DNA of 64,000 nucleotides from SAR116 cluster alpha proteobacterium HIMB100 (GCA_000238815.2 AFXB01000010.1:686501-750500), one strand, 5' to 3'; counted from the first letter of the stretch, positions 50,633-63,272 are shown. The notes: generated by a model from the sequence alone, not told the origin. Translations and numbers: made by a program.

Positions 50633-52023
50633 TGATTCACCAATTTCACCCGACAATTTTAAGAAGTTATGATATTCGAGGCCAGATTGGCAAAACGCTC
50701 AGCACAGATGATGCCTTTGCCATTGGGGCTGGTTTTGGCCAGCAAGTAAAATCATCATCAAAGGGCCGGGTTGCGGTTGGCCGTGATGGACGGCTCTCTT
50801 CGCCTGATCTCTCTGCTGCACTTATAGACGGGCTGTGCCGCGCAGGATGCACGGTTTTTGACATTGGTGTCGGGCCAACACCAATGCTGTATTTTGCAGA
50901 TCGGCATTTGGGCTGTGATGGCGCCATTCAGGTTACCGGCAGTCATAACCCGCCTGATTATAACGGCTTTAAAATGGTCCGCGCGCATCAGAGCTATTTC
51001 GGAAACGATATCCAGGAATTAGGTGAGGCCTGCAGAACAGGTTTGTCTTTCGGTCAGCCTGGTTCGGTTGAGCCGGTCTCTGTTTTTGACAGTTATGTCG
51101 CTCGCCTGAGACAGAATATTGATTTTGGTGCCTTTACAGTTGTCTGGGACGCTGGGAATGGCGCGGCAGGTCCCGCCGTTGAGGCGCTCGTCAAACCTCT
51201 TTCTGGCAGCCATAACACATTATTTACCGACATTGACGGCCAGTTTCCAAACCACCATCCCAATCCGGTAGATCCGGCAACCTTGAAATTTTTGACTGAA
51301 CAGGTGAAGGCTGCGAATGCGGATTGCGGTATAGGATTTGACGGGGATGGCGACCGTATTGGTGTGATTGACAGAAACGGCAGACAGGTCGGCGGTGATT
51401 TGCTGACGGCTTTTATCAGCCTCGATATTTTGCAGCGTCACAAAGGGGCAGATATTCTGTTTGATGTAAAATCCAGCTCCACCGCTCTTGACCTTGTGCG
51501 TCGCGCAGGTGGCAAACCGCATCTGTGGCGCACAGGACACAGCCATATGAAGCAACGGCTGAGAGAGTTACAGGCCCCTATGGCAGGTGAGATGTCTGGT
51601 CATATCTTCATTGCAGATGATTTTTACGGTTTTGATGACGCTTTATATGTGGCCTGCCGGTTTTTAACCCGGCTGTCATTCATGGCCCAGACCACAAATG
51701 AAACCCTGACAGATTTTCTTGACCAATTGCCGCCCAGCTTTACCACGCCTGAATGCCATATCAGCTGTCCTGATGAGGAAAAATTTGCTGTCATTGAACG
51801 GCTCTCGCACCAGATTCGTGCTGTGATGCCAACTGAGCAGATCAACCTTATTGATGGCGTGCGTCTGACCACTGCCCAAGGCTGGTGCCTTATCCGCGCC
51901 TCAAACACTGAACCAGCCCTTGTCGCCCGGGCAGAAGGCAAAGACGAAGCTGCGTTGGATGAGATGATTTCTGTCCTGCGCACACATCTTGCTGAAGCCG
52001 GGATCACCTGGGCAGGACCATAA
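50632..52023 (+). CDS. Phosphomannomutase/phosphoglucomutase
   Basis: The 463-aa enzyme has the phosphoserine loop VTGSHNPPDYNGFK, the metal-binding DGDGDRIG and the sugar-binding GEMSGHIF. ATG 50632 shares one base with the galU stop. It supplies hexose-1-phosphate to GalU and mannose sugars. Confidence 0.92.
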   Translation: MIHQFHPTILRSYDIRGQIGKTLSTDDAFAIGAGFGQQVKSSSKGRVAVGRDGRLSSPDLSAALIDGLCRAGCTVFDIGVGPTPMLYFADRHLGCDGAIQVTGSHNPPDYNGFKMVRAHQSYFGNDIQELGEACRTGLSFGQPGSVEPVSVFDSYVARLRQNIDFGAFTVVWDAGNGAAGPAVEALVKPLSGSHNTLFTDIDGQFPNHHPNPVDPATLKFLTEQVKAANADCGIGFDGDGDRIGVIDRNGRQVGGDLLTAFISLDILQRHKGADILFDVKSSSTALDLVRRAGGKPHLWRTGHSHMKQRLRELQAPMAGEMSGHIFIADDFYGFDDALYVACRFLTRLSFMAQTTNETLTDFLDQLPPSFTTPECHISCPDEEKFAVIERLSHQIRAVMPTEQINLIDGVRLTTAQGWCLIRASNTEPALVARAEGKDEAALDEMISVLRTHLAEAGITWAGP

Positions 52024-52242
52024 ATGACGATATTTGGTAACAGCTTGTGCTAAATTTAAAACATCATTTCATGATTTGAAAAGACTGATTATATTCAGTT
52101 CGAGAATGGCGTATCGGTAAAGGATTAAAATGCAGGTTTTGTCACATCTGTTTAATGTGTCTGTTCTTTCATTTTAGATCAGGGATGATCATTTTTGTCG
52201 GTTAACTAAAAAGGTAATTCTTTTTTTCGGAGATAAGAAATT

Positions 52243-54405
52243 ATGGGCTATATCGCACACGGAAACCTGTCTGTTGACGCTGAACTCCTTGGTTTTATTA
52301 ATGACAGATTGCTGCCCGCAACGGGAGTAGATTCAGATAATTTCTGGGCCAGATTTGATGAGGTGGTTCACCGGTTGAGCCCTCGTAATGCTGAACTTCT
52401 TCACACCAGAGAGGCGCTGCAAAGTAAAATCGATCGCTGGCTCGCTGATAACAAAGAGTCTGCATTTGATGAAGCTGCCTATACCCGTTTTTTGCGGGAA
52501 ATTGGCTATATTGTTGACGATGGCGAGGATTTCGTCATCAGCACCGAAAATGTAGATGCTGAAATTGCGCGCATTGCCGGACCACAATTGGTGGTGCCGG
52601 TTATGAATGCCCGTTATGCCCTGAATGCCGCGAATGCCCGGTGGGGCAGTTTATATGATGCGCTATATGGCACAGATGTAATCTCAGATCAGAACGGGTT
52701 AGATAAAGGCAGCCGCTATAATTCGGCACGAGGGGCAGCTGTGATTGCCAAAGCCCGAGACCTGTTGGATGAGCGGGCCCCTCTGGTGAACGGCTCATGG
52801 ACAGACATTGCTGGTCTTGCCGTTCAGGATGGCCAGTTAGTGATAAAAACAAAAACCGGTCAAACACAGCTTACGGCACCAGAACAATTTGCTGGCTACA
52901 CTGGTTCTGCTGACACACCTGAATCTGTGTTGCTGAAGAAAAATGGGCTGCATATCGATATCATTATTGATGCTGGTGGCCAGATCGGCAGTACAGATGA
53001 CGCTGGCATTAATGATATTATTTTGGAATCAGCAATATCGACGATTATGGATTGTGAAGATTCAGTTGCAGCTGTTGATGGCACAGACAAGGTTCTGGCC
53101 TATGACAACTGGCTGGGGCTGATGACAGGTACCCTGTCTGTTGATATGAGCAAAGGCGGCAAGACATTTACACGCGCGCTGCATGCTGATCGTCACTACA
53201 CCGCCCCTGATGGATCTGTGCTGAGCCTGCATGGCCGTTCCCTTATGCTGGTCCGCAATGTTGGTCATCTGATGACCAACCCAGCGATTTTGTTGAAAGA
53301 CGGTTCTGAGATTCCAGAAGGGATCATGGATGCGTTTATGACTGTACTTGGCGCGATGCCTGACCAGCAAAGACAAGGGAATTCACGCACCAGATCTGTT
53401 TATATTGTGAAGCCGAAAATGCATGGTCCTGAAGAAGTCGCTTTCGCCTGTGAAATTTTCACAGAGGTGGAAACCGTTCTGGGACTAGCTGAAAACACCA
53501 TTAAAATCGGCATTATGGACGAAGAACGGCGTACCACAGTCAATCTGAGGGAGTGCATTCGGGCTGCAGCCAGCCGGGTGGTGTTCATCAATACAGGTTT
53601 TCTGGATCGTACCGGAGACGAGATTCACACCTCAATGGAGGCAGGACCAATGATTCGCAAGGCGGATATGAAACAGGCCAGTTGGATCTCTGCCTATGAA
53701 AACTGGAATGTGGATATTGGGCTGAAATGCGGCTTTTCCGGTGTTGCCCAAATTGGCAAGGGGATGTGGGCAATGCCCGATATGATGGCAGATATGATGG
53801 ATCAGAAAATTGGCCACCCGCAATCTGGGGCAAATTGTGCCTGGGTACCATCCCCCACAGCCGCCACGCTTCACGCGCTGCATTATCACCAGGTGGATGT
53901 ATTTGCCCGCCAGGCTGAACTGGCAGGCACAAGCCGTGCTGAGCTTGCTGATATCCTGACCATTCCGGTTGCTCAGCGGCCCAACTGGTCTGATGCAGAT
54001 ATTACAGCTGAGCTGGAAAATAACGCTCAAGGAATTCTGGGGTATGTGGTCCGTTGGGTTGATCAGGGTGTGGGCTGTTCAAAGGTACCCGATATTAATG
54101 ATGTTGGCTTGATGGAAGACCGGGCGACCTTGCGAATTTCCTCGCAGCATATCGCCAACTGGCTCCATCACGATATCTGCTCAAAAGAACAGGTTATGGA
54201 CGTAATGAAGAAAATGGCGGCAAAGGTAGACGCACAAAATGAGGGTGATGCAGACTATGAGCCAATGGCTGCTGATTTTGACAGCTCTGTTGCCTTCGCA
54301 GCCGCTTGTGATTTGGTGTTTGAAGGCCGGGTTCAGCCCTCTGGCTATACAGAACCTGTTCTGCACCGCAAACGCCTGGAAAAGAAGGCTGCCGCCAGAC
54401 ACTGA
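52243..54405 (+). CDS. glcB: Malate synthase G
   Basis: The 720-aa protein has the full family length. It shows [35 protein letters not shown] (split: [21 protein letters not shown]) and [14 protein letters not shown]. It condenses glyoxylate and acetyl-CoA to malate. No isocitrate lyase is nearby, so the glyoxylate may come from glycolate or purine catabolism. The preceding gap (52024-52242) contains no gene. Confidence 0.95.
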   Translation: MGYIAHGNLSVDAELLGFINDRLLPATGVDSDNFWARFDEVVHRLSPRNAELLHTREALQSKIDRWLADNKESAFDEAAYTRFLREIGYIVDDGEDFVISTENVDAEIARIAGPQLVVPVMNARYALNAANARWGSLYDALYGTDVISDQNGLDKGSRYNSARGAAVIAKARDLLDERAPLVNGSWTDIAGLAVQDGQLVIKTKTGQTQLTAPEQFAGYTGSADTPESVLLKKNGLHIDIIIDAGGQIGSTDDAGINDIILESAISTIMDCEDSVAAVDGTDKVLAYDNWLGLMTGTLSVDMSKGGKTFTRALHADRHYTAPDGSVLSLHGRSLMLVRNVGHLMTNPAILLKDGSEIPEGIMDAFMTVLGAMPDQQRQGNSRTRSVYIVKPKMHGPEEVAFACEIFTEVETVLGLAENTIKIGIMDEERRTTVNLRECIRAAASRVVFINTGFLDRTGDEIHTSMEAGPMIRKADMKQASWISAYENWNVDIGLKCGFSGVAQIGKGMWAMPDMMADMMDQKIGHPQSGANCAWVPSPTAATLHALHYHQVDVFARQAELAGTSRAELADILTIPVAQRPNWSDADITAELENNAQGILGYVVRWVDQGVGCSKVPDINDVGLMEDRATLRISSQHIANWLHHDICSKEQVMDVMKKMAAKVDAQNEGDADYEPMAADFDSSVAFAAACDLVFEGRVQPSGYTEPVLHRKRLEKKAAARH

Positions 54406-54413
54406 TAAACAAA

Positions 54414-54932
54414 ATGTTCTCACTTGACGCGCATATTTCCAAGACACCTGGTTTTCCTAAAGAGGGGATCACCTTTTATGACATCAGCCCGGCGTTGGAA
54501 GATGCTGTAATCTTGAAAAAACTGATGGCGGCAATGGCTGAGCAGACTGCGGCCTTCCGGCCAGAAATCATCGCTGGCATTGATGCCAGAGGATTTTTGT
54601 TTGCCCTGCCGCTATCCTTGGAATTGGACTGCGGCACAGTTATGATCAGGAAATCGGGTAAGCTACCTGGCAAGGTGTTGGAAGAATCATATGCTCTTGA
54701 ATATGGCGCAGCACGCCTGTCTGTTCAGGCCTCGCGGTCTCTGGCAGGTAAGCGGGTTGTGCTATGTGATGACCTGTTGGCGACTGGCGGCACACTGTCT
54801 GCGGCGGCAAATCTGATCAGCCGGGCAGGTGGCGTTCTGGCCGGAGCCGTCTGTGTGATAGAACTGACGGGTCTGAAGGGCCGAGATAAACTGCCTTGTG
54901 ATGTGGTGGCGCTGCAGACTTATGAATTTTGA
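54414..54932 (+). CDS. apt: Adenine phosphoribosyltransferase
   Basis: The 172-aa protein has AGIDARGFLFALPL and the PRPP motif VVLCDDLLATGGTLSAA. It salvages adenine to AMP. TGATG overlap with the following MFS gene. Confidence 0.95.
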   Translation: MFSLDAHISKTPGFPKEGITFYDISPALEDAVILKKLMAAMAEQTAAFRPEIIAGIDARGFLFALPLSLELDCGTVMIRKSGKLPGKVLEESYALEYGAARLSVQASRSLAGKRVVLCDDLLATGGTLSAAANLISRAGGVLAGAVCVIELTGLKGRDKLPCDVVALQTYEF

Positions 54933-56182
54933 TGGCTGAACAGGGCCGCCCATCATTGCGCGCAGCACGGCTTAGCTGGGTTTTATATGATTGGGCGCAG
55001 TCACCTGTACCCACATTGCATGCCACATTTGTGTTTTCGGTTTATTTCACCACTGTGATCGCCCCAGAAAAGGGCAGCTTATATTGGGCGCAGATGACGG
55101 CCCTGTCTGCCTTTCTTTTGGCGATAGCCGCGCCAGTGATGGGCCGGATTGCGGATACAAAAGGTGTGCTTAAACAAGGCTTGGTCATCACCACCCTTGC
55201 CACGGCGATTGCCACAGCTGCGCTCTGGTTTATCCAGCCTTCACCAGCGTTTATCCTGCCTGCTCTGCTGTTATCCGGCTTGGCTATTTTCCTGAGCGAA
55301 GCAGCATTTTTATTCTATAATGGCCTGTTGCCGACATTAGCCAGCAAACAGGATTATGGCCGCTTGTCTGGACTCGGCTGGGGGACGGGCTATTTCGGCG
55401 CAATTGCTGCCCTTATTCTGGTCCTGATGCTGTTCATCCTGCCCGACCAGCAGGTCACAGCTGCGGGCAGCGAAAAAGCAGGGCCTGTTCAACTGACCAT
55501 GCTGTTTGCGGCGGGGTGGCTGGTCTTATTTTCGCTACCACTGTTTTTTTTCGCGCCAAGACCGCCTGCACGGCCGCTCAGCGGCAGCCTATGGGCCCAA
55601 TTACGATCAAGCTTAAAACAGGCAGCAGCGATCCCCGGCATGAAGCGGTTTTTGCTGGCCCGCATGGCCTTCACCGACGGTCTTGTTACCTTATTTGCTT
55701 TTGGCGGCATTTATGCGGCCAAGGTTTTTGCATTCAGTCAGACAGAGATTTTGATCTTTGCGATAGCCCTGAATATCACTGCTGGATTTGGCGCAATTCT
55801 GGCTGGTCCGCTGACAGACCGGCTCGGCCCGTCAGCTGTTCTGCGGCTGTCCTTATTGTGCCTGACAGGGTTAGGCCTTGTTGCGGTTCTGGCCCCAGAT
55901 CGGCAAATTTTTTGGGGGTCTGGTTTGACTTTGGGCCTATTTATCGGTCCCTGCCAGTCTGCCGCACGGGTGTGGATGGCCCGTCGCGTTCCGGCTGAAC
56001 ATACAACCAGCCTGTTTGGCTTATTCGCATTTTCAGGAAAAGTGACCAGCTTTGTTGGGCCGCTTTGTTATGGCTGGCTGGTCCTGGCCACAGGAAATGA
56101 GCGCAGCGGTATGGCTGTGGTGATTGTGCTTTCGATCATAGGCTATTTGCTGTTGCCCCCACGGCAAAGCAGTCACATCTGA
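54932..56182 (+). CDS. MFS transporter, UMF1/Atg22-like
   Basis: The 416-aa protein has twelve hydrophobic segments and the UMF1-type start SWVLYDWAQSPVPT. ATG 54932 overlaps the apt stop. Substrate unknown. Coupling with apt hints at a purine or amino acid, but this is weak. Confidence 0.85.
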   Translation: MAEQGRPSLRAARLSWVLYDWAQSPVPTLHATFVFSVYFTTVIAPEKGSLYWAQMTALSAFLLAIAAPVMGRIADTKGVLKQGLVITTLATAIATAALWFIQPSPAFILPALLLSGLAIFLSEAAFLFYNGLLPTLASKQDYGRLSGLGWGTGYFGAIAALILVLMLFILPDQQVTAAGSEKAGPVQLTMLFAAGWLVLFSLPLFFFAPRPPARPLSGSLWAQLRSSLKQAAAIPGMKRFLLARMAFTDGLVTLFAFGGIYAAKVFAFSQTEILIFAIALNITAGFGAILAGPLTDRLGPSAVLRLSLLCLTGLGLVAVLAPDRQIFWGSGLTLGLFIGPCQSAARVWMARRVPAEHTTSLFGLFAFSGKVTSFVGPLCYGWLVLATGNERSGMAVVIVLSIIGYLLLPPRQSSHI

Positions 56183-57271
<1,089 letters not shown>

Positions 57272-57307
57272 TTATCTGCCGTTGTCAGACTTCAAGAGGT
57301 GACAGCA

Positions 57308-57312
57308 GAATC
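57308..57312. promoter_or_regulatory. GANTC site in the ccrM leader
   Basis: GAATC lies 49 nt before ccrM. In Caulobacter methylation of such sites represses ccrM. With a single site, chance is possible. Confidence 0.4.
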
Positions 57313-57476
57313 TAACAAAGTCAACACATTATAAGATATTGCTAAAGTGACATCTATATATTGTGGACATATCAGATGAAAGACCGAAATCTTGTAGAAA
57401 GAAAAAACAACCCTGCCGACGCAACTGGTTTGCGCACAGGTGTGTCGGCTGATGCTGTTGACTAGGGTTTGAAAGA

Positions 57477-58157
57477 TTAAAGATGCGTTTTTATTGGCGC
57501 AAAGCTCTTGCGGTGATGTGGGGTTATTCCGCATTTCTGCAGCGCCTGTTGATGCGCTTTTGTGCCGTATCCGGCATTTGTCTGCCAGCCATAATCAGGA
57601 TAGTGGGCGGACAGCTGCGTCATCACCTCATCACGGGTTTGTTTCGCCAGAACAGATGCCGCGGCAATAGACAGAGACCGGCTGTCACCGCGAACCACGG
57701 CCTTGCAAGGAAAGTCAAGCGGTGGCAGAAGGTTCCCATCGACCAAAACCATGGCCACCGGCAGATTATGACGTGTCAGCAGCAGTTCTGCGAGTGCCGC
57801 AACAGCCTCTGCCATCGCCGCAAAAGTGGCGGGCAAAATTCCAAGCGTATCGATCTGATCAACTGAACTGTGCCTGACAGCCCAGAGATGCTGGCTGTGC
57901 ACGTCACATAATGAGGTTTGTATCTGCGCACGCCTACCAGCAGATAATTTTTTAGAATCTGTCAGACCGGCGGGCAGGCTGTTCTTGCTGGCAGGGTGAA
58001 TCCAAAATGCCGCTGCTGTTACAGGCCCGGCCCAAGGTCCGCGACCGGCCTCATCAACACCAATAACAGCCCCAGATCCAGACACTGCACTTTCCAGCAC
58101 ATAATCCGGCTGATCAGAGTTTGTGCCGGCAAAGCTGAATGCGGATTGGCGGCTCAT
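57477..58157 (-). CDS. rnhB: Ribonuclease HII
   Basis: The 226-aa protein has GVDEAGRGPWAGPV with two catalytic acidic residues, DSKKL and a further Asp in VLVDGN. It removes ribonucleotides from DNA. The neighbour ccrM follows 217 nt downstream, as often in alphaproteobacteria. Confidence 0.93.
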   Translation of the reverse strand: MSRQSAFSFAGTNSDQPDYVLESAVSGSGAVIGVDEAGRGPWAGPVTAAAFWIHPASKNSLPAGLTDSKKLSAGRRAQIQTSLCDVHSQHLWAVRHSSVDQIDTLGILPATFAAMAEAVAALAELLLTRHNLPVAMVLVDGNLLPPLDFPCKAVVRGDSRSLSIAAASVLAKQTRDEVMTQLSAHYPDYGWQTNAGYGTKAHQQALQKCGITPHHRKSFAPIKTHL

Positions 58158-58187
58158 ATCGCTGTTTGTCCGGCCACAAACGCCATG

Positions 58188-58745
58188 TTATTTGCCTGAC
58201 GAACGTCCCGCCACACCAGATTCCCGTAAACGCGGCATAATTTCGACGAAATTGCAGGGTCTGTGGCGATAATCCAGCTGATGGGCCAACAAATCATCCC
58301 AGGCGTCCCGGCAGGCGGATGGCGATCCTGGTAAAGCGAACAAATATGTCCCGCCAGCAACACCCGCCACCGCACGGCTTTGTAAAGTGGATGTGCCGAT
58401 TTTCTGGAATGACAGAAATCTGAACATTTCCCCAAAGCCTTCGATTTCTTTTTCGAAGACAGCTCTGAAGGCCTCAGGGGTGACATCCCGTCCGGTGACG
58501 CCTGTTCCGCCGGTTGAAATCACACAATCGATTTCTGGGTCAGCAATGAAGCTGTTCAGCTGAGTGGTAATGGTCTCTATATCATCTGTACAGATGGCGC
58601 GATCCGCCAGAATATGATCAGCCTGGGTCAACCGGCTGACCAGAAGATCGCCAGATTTATCATCATCGAGACTGCGTGTATCAGAAACAGTCAAAACAGC
58701 GATTCTGACCGCAATAAACGGCCTTGTTTCATCTATTTTTGCCAT
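58188..58745 (-). CDS. moaB: Molybdopterin adenylyltransferase-like protein MoaB
   Basis: The 185-aa protein has ISTGGTGVTGRDVTPEA and FALPGSPSACRDAWD, the MoaB/Mog signatures. It acts in molybdenum cofactor synthesis. ATG 58745 has AAGGA at good distance; the ATG at 58751 is too close to it. Confidence 0.9.
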   Translation of the reverse strand: MAKIDETRPFIAVRIAVLTVSDTRSLDDDKSGDLLVSRLTQADHILADRAICTDDIETITTQLNSFIADPEIDCVISTGGTGVTGRDVTPEAFRAVFEKEIEGFGEMFRFLSFQKIGTSTLQSRAVAGVAGGTYLFALPGSPSACRDAWDDLLAHQLDYRHRPCNFVEIMPRLRESGVAGRSSGK

Positions 58746-58781
58746 AAGCATTCCTTATCAAAAGGCTTTCGGGTGCAACCA

Positions 58782-60509
58782 CTAGCGAGATGACGCCAGT
58801 CGTTTATCCTGGGCCTGGCCAGAAACCAAATCCAGCAATGACGGCATCGGCTGGCCCAGTTGATTTCTGTAAATGAATAAATAGCTGATCACTCCTTTTA
58901 CATAATTCCGTGTTTCACGTGCCGGAATAGATTCAATCAGCAAGAACGGATCATTTCTGTGGTCAAGCTTGCGTAACCATTTATTCAGATTCCCAGGACC
59001 ACCATTATATGCCGCCAGCATACGCACCAAATCGCCTTTTATATGCGGCTCTGTCATCAGATGACCAATATATTTCTGCCCCAAAGCCAGATTCAACACA
59101 GGATTATGCAATTTATGTCTGTGGCTGCGTCGGTAGCGCCTGTCTTGTGAGATAAACGCTGCTGTTGCCGGCATCAATTGCATCAGACCAGCGGCGCGGG
59201 CCCGACTGCGCGCCAACGGATAAAAGCCAGATTCTTTGCGGATAATCGCCAATACCAGCGCTTCATCAACAACATAATCTGTAGCATCTGATAACATTGG
59301 ATAAAGAGCAGCATAAATCCGCTCACCAGATTCCCTTTGATGCAAGTCAGCCAGTCTGAATGCTAATCCAGGCATATGATGCTGAGTTGCAAAAGAAATT
59401 AAATCACGTTTAAAGACAAGCGGCATTTCTTCGACCAAATAGCGCAACTCCCGCGCTGCCCGTGTCCAATTACCAACCTGAAGCAGCGCCAAGGCCCGCT
59501 GGCCACCCTTTTGCGCAGCAAGCCAGCTCATAAAATCTGGGCTGATTTCAGGTAGGGTAAAATCAATCTCATAACGCTGCCCAGAGGCCTTGATCGCCAT
59601 CACCCCGTAAAATGTTTCGGGATATTGTGCAGCAATGCTCAAATATCTTGTTGCTTCGGCTGGCGCACCAGACAGCATAGATGCGCGATGGGCCCAAAAG
59701 CTGGCTCCTGCACGCAACACATCAGGCACATCTTTGAGATCAGCAAGAGTCCTGAAAAAGCTGCCTGCCAGTTCATATCGCTCACCACGCCAGGCCGCCA
59801 GGCCACCTGCCCAATAGCCCATAAACGCTTCTTCTGTGTCTTTGGCGATAGCCTGACGGGCGGTGCGCACAGCCTTATCATCTACGCCAAAAATAAAATA
59901 GGCATGGGCGATCTCGCCGCGTAAATGTGCTTCCTCTGTTGCGGTCAGATAGCGCAAATTTGATTGATTATTGATCATCTTCAGTGCGCCGGACGGATGA
60001 CCGCGGCGAATGGCGCGCCGGATCTCTCTCGCAATAGAGGCTGTGCGCTTCGGAGCAGACCGGCCTTTCCAGCTTTCCGGTATGGAGGCCCGATAACTTT
60101 GTGGCCGGGACAGGCCCACTCCATTCAGATAGCCTGGTTTCGGCGCTTTGGCTGCTTTTGCCTTTTTGGGTTTGCGTCTGTCGGACAACCATTTGATGCG
60201 GCTGGCAGCTGGATGATCATTATAGCTGGCTAACCAGCTTGATAATTCTTTGAAACTTGATCGCCAGGCTGTCGGATGCAGATATTTCTGTGACAGCACA
60301 TGACCCACCAACAAATCACTGTCGAGGATTTTAATCAGCTTTGCCGCTGCTTTAATCTCTCCATCTTCTTGAAGGGCAAAAATCTGCCGATATGTATCGG
60401 CATCTTTGTCAGACAGAGGCCGCGGTAACGCATCAGCCTGAACCGCTGACAGCTTCAGAACAAAAAAGCCGCACAGCACAGCAATGACAAATGAAACTCT
60501 GTTTCGCAT
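58782..60509 (-). CDS. slt: Soluble lytic murein transglycosylase
   Basis: The 575-aa protein has a signal peptide (ending VQA-DA), a long helical superhelix and the C-terminal SLT domain with catalytic Glu in IIRKESGFYPLARS, and LMQLMPATAAF. It cleaves peptidoglycan in the periplasm. Sits 3 nt from the glycosylase gene stop. Confidence 0.93.
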   Translation of the reverse strand: MRNRVSFVIAVLCGFFVLKLSAVQADALPRPLSDKDADTYRQIFALQEDGEIKAAAKLIKILDSDLLVGHVLSQKYLHPTAWRSSFKELSSWLASYNDHPAASRIKWLSDRRKPKKAKAAKAPKPGYLNGVGLSRPQSYRASIPESWKGRSAPKRTASIAREIRRAIRRGHPSGALKMINNQSNLRYLTATEEAHLRGEIAHAYFIFGVDDKAVRTARQAIAKDTEEAFMGYWAGGLAAWRGERYELAGSFFRTLADLKDVPDVLRAGASFWAHRASMLSGAPAEATRYLSIAAQYPETFYGVMAIKASGQRYEIDFTLPEISPDFMSWLAAQKGGQRALALLQVGNWTRAARELRYLVEEMPLVFKRDLISFATQHHMPGLAFRLADLHQRESGERIYAALYPMLSDATDYVVDEALVLAIIRKESGFYPLARSRARAAGLMQLMPATAAFISQDRRYRRSHRHKLHNPVLNLALGQKYIGHLMTEPHIKGDLVRMLAAYNGGPGNLNKWLRKLDHRNDPFLLIESIPARETRNYVKGVISYLFIYRNQLGQPMPSLLDLVSGQAQDKRLASSR

Positions 60510-60512
60510 AAA

Positions 60513-61337
60513 TTATCCTCTGCTCATGCCTTTAAGCGTTAACAAATCAGCAAATGCCTGTCGCTTCATCAAAGGGGCGCGCAACAAATAAGCCGGATGC
60601 AAGCTGGGCAGCACAGGGATCATCATCGGATGTCCTGCATCCCCAAAATCGACTTCCTGCGTCTGCCCTCTCAATTTCAAAATGCCTGTTGTCGTGTTCA
60701 AAAGCAGCTTGGCTGAACTGCCGCCGAGGGCAAAAATGACCTGTGGTGCTTTCAGTTGAATATGCCGCCGCAAAAATGGCCACAGCAAAGCCACTTCTTC
60801 TGAAGAGGGGGTCCTGTTTCCAGGCGGACGCCAGGGCAGAATATTCGTGATATATACGTGCTGGCGGTCAAAGCCGATCGCAGCCAACATTTTGTCCAGC
60901 AACTGCCCAGCTGCACCCACAAAGGGCAAACCCATCCGATCTTCATCACCGCCCGGAGCCTCACCAATAATCATCACCGGGGCTTCTGGGTTACCATCAG
61001 AAAACACCAAATTGCTGGCGGTCTTTTTTAACGCGCATCCGTCAAATGCTTCCAGTGCCTGTTTTAAATCAGTCAGCGAATGCAAAGCAGATAAATCAGG
61101 TGAGCGCATCGCCAAATCAGTTGCAGCAGGTACTAAAGGCGCAGCCAGCACTGACCCAGCAGCTTTGGTCTGCTCAATAGGGGCAGATGGCTGGGTTATT
61201 TTTGCATCTATCAAACCGGTGGGTTGGTTAGTCTGGACAGCCGCAGGCGTGTCAATAAGAGCTGTATCAACCCCCATTTCCATCTGCCACCGCAAAGCCG
61301 AAGCCAGCTCAAAATCTGTCACATAGGACGCTGTCAT
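60513..61337 (-). CDS. Uracil-DNA glycosylase, family 4-like
   Basis: The 274-aa protein has MIIGEAPGGDEDRMGLPFVG, ITNILPWRPPGNRTP and the C-terminal HPAYLLR. The first about 90 residues are a variable Ala/Thr-rich region. The N-terminal cluster ligand pattern (GCALKKTA) has one Cys where some members have two, so the iron-sulfur state is uncertain. Confidence 0.88.
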   Translation of the reverse strand: MTASYVTDFELASALRWQMEMGVDTALIDTPAAVQTNQPTGLIDAKITQPSAPIEQTKAAGSVLAAPLVPAATDLAMRSPDLSALHSLTDLKQALEAFDGCALKKTASNLVFSDGNPEAPVMIIGEAPGGDEDRMGLPFVGAAGQLLDKMLAAIGFDRQHVYITNILPWRPPGNRTPSSEEVALLWPFLRRHIQLKAPQVIFALGGSSAKLLLNTTTGILKLRGQTQEVDFGDAGHPMMIPVLPSLHPAYLLRAPLMKRQAFADLLTLKGMSRG

Positions 61338-61545
61338 TGTATTTTCTGTCCAGACCGGATGAATTTGACACAGGATATAGTGACATACCAAATTGAACAA
61401 GTATGCTGTTTTATGTTGGTCTTTCGGCGTAGATGTCGGATCAGATGTTTTTTACAGGTCAGGAAAACTGAACAAATTGAATGGACAATCCGGCACCATA
61501 AAACATATGACTAAACGATTATGCTGATCGCATTGAAGAGGTAGG

Positions 61546-63186
61546 ATGATGGAACGGGAATCAATGGAATTTGATGTGCTGATTGTTGGGGGTGGCCCAT
61601 CAGGCTTATCAGCGGCAATCAAAATGAAACAGCTGGCCTCAGATGCCGGACAGGATTTGTCTGTCTGTCTGATTGAAAAAGGCAGTGAAGTTGGTGCACA
61701 TATTTTATCCGGGGCCGTGCTTGAGCCACGTGCTCTGAACGAATTGATCCCGGATTGGCAGGAAAAAGGCGCGCCGCTTGATACAGCTGTCACGAACGAC
61801 AAATTCATGTTCCTGACCGAATCCGGCCAGATGCGCCTGCCGACCCCACCACAGATGAATAATCATGGCAATTATATTATCTCATTAGGTAATTTTTGCC
61901 GTTGGCTGGGTGAGCAGGCTGAAGCTATGGGGGTTGAGGTCTATCCTGGTTTTGCTGCGGCTGAGGTTCTGTTCAATGATGATGGCAGCGTCAGAGGCGT
62001 GGCAGTTGGTGATATGGGCATTGGCAAGGACGGCGAGCCTACAGATGCTTTTATGCCCGGCATGGACCTTTTGGCCAAACAAACAATTTTCGCCGAAGGT
62101 TGCCGTGGGCATCTGACCAAAGGCCTGTTTGATACCTTTAATTTGCGTGAAGGCAAAGACCCGCAAACATTCGCAATCGGCATTAAAGAGCTGTGGGATA
62201 TTGAGCCTGAAAAATCAAAGCCAGGAACAGTCTGGCATTCTGTTGGCTGGCCTTTGTCTACAGATACTTATGGCGGCTCATTTCTGTATCACCTGAATGG
62301 CAACCAGGTCGCGGTTGGTTACGTTGTCGGGCTGGATTACAGCAATCCGCATCTGTCTCCTTTTGAAGAATTTCAGAGATTCAAAACACATCCAGCAGTA
62401 CGGTCTGTGTTTGAAGGTGGACGTCGCGTATCCTATGGTGCACGGGCGTTGAATGAAGGCGGCTTCCAATCTATACCCAAGCTGACCTTCCCTGGGGGGT
62501 GTCTGGTAGGCTGTACAGCCGGATTTTTGAATGTGCCTAAGATTAAAGGCACACATACCGCCATGAAGTCAGGCATGCTGGCTGCCGAAGCTGTTTTTGA
62601 TCTGCTCAATGATGAAGCGGCAACAGCAACAGAACCTGTAGAATACGCAGCGAAAATCGAATCCTCATGGCTGTGGTCTGAACTATATAAGGTCCGTAAT
62701 ATCCGACCAGCCTTTGCCAAAGGCCTGTGGATGGGTATGGGATATGCGGCGCTTGATACTTATCTGCTGCGCGGACGTGCCCCGTGGACCTTCCATCATC
62801 ATGCTGATCACACCTGTCTTAAACCTGCAGCAGAGGCCCCGAAAATTGAATATCCAAAGCCTGATAATGTGGTCAGCTTCGATCGTAATTCTTCGGTTTA
62901 TCTGTCAGGCACAAATCATGAGGAAAATCAGCCTGTACACCTGACCTTAAAAGATACATCCGTGCCGATTGAGCATAATCTGGCGCTTTATGACAGCCCT
63001 GAGCAACGCTATTGTCCAGCCGGTGTTTACGAGATTGTGCGTAATGATGACGGAAGTGATCCGCGTCTGCAAATCAATGCGCAAAATTGTGTTCACTGCA
63101 AAACCTGTGATATCAAAGACCCAACGCAAAATATCAGATGGGTCACGCCAGAAGGCGGTGGTGGCCCGAATTACCCCAATATGTAA
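61546..63186 (+). CDS. Electron-transfer flavoprotein-ubiquinone oxidoreductase
   Basis: The 546-aa protein has an FAD fold ([14 protein letters not shown]), the [13 protein letters not shown] motif, [16 protein letters not shown] and the C-terminal 4Fe-4S ligands ([13 protein letters not shown]). It passes electrons from ETF to ubiquinone. A TPR lipoprotein gene follows. Confidence 0.95.
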   Translation: MMERESMEFDVLIVGGGPSGLSAAIKMKQLASDAGQDLSVCLIEKGSEVGAHILSGAVLEPRALNELIPDWQEKGAPLDTAVTNDKFMFLTESGQMRLPTPPQMNNHGNYIISLGNFCRWLGEQAEAMGVEVYPGFAAAEVLFNDDGSVRGVAVGDMGIGKDGEPTDAFMPGMDLLAKQTIFAEGCRGHLTKGLFDTFNLREGKDPQTFAIGIKELWDIEPEKSKPGTVWHSVGWPLSTDTYGGSFLYHLNGNQVAVGYVVGLDYSNPHLSPFEEFQRFKTHPAVRSVFEGGRRVSYGARALNEGGFQSIPKLTFPGGCLVGCTAGFLNVPKIKGTHTAMKSGMLAAEAVFDLLNDEAATATEPVEYAAKIESSWLWSELYKVRNIRPAFAKGLWMGMGYAALDTYLLRGRAPWTFHHHADHTCLKPAAEAPKIEYPKPDNVVSFDRNSSVYLSGTNHEENQPVHLTLKDTSVPIEHNLALYDSPEQRYCPAGVYEIVRNDDGSDPRLQINAQNCVHCKTCDIKDPTQNIRWVTPEGGGGPNYPNM

Positions 63187-63272
63187 ATGGGGCATCAGTC
63201 AGCGCCATATACAGAAGGGGCTTTTCGCCCAGGCAGGCAGGCTTAATGGACGGTCAGCCAGAGCAGGAACAC

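Noticed and set aside
57375-57464. Short plus-strand frame in the ccrM leader, and a GCCGAC/GTCGGC stem
   Set aside because: No ribosome site, and the stem is only six or seven bases with a large loop; not enough to call a gene or a regulatory RNA.
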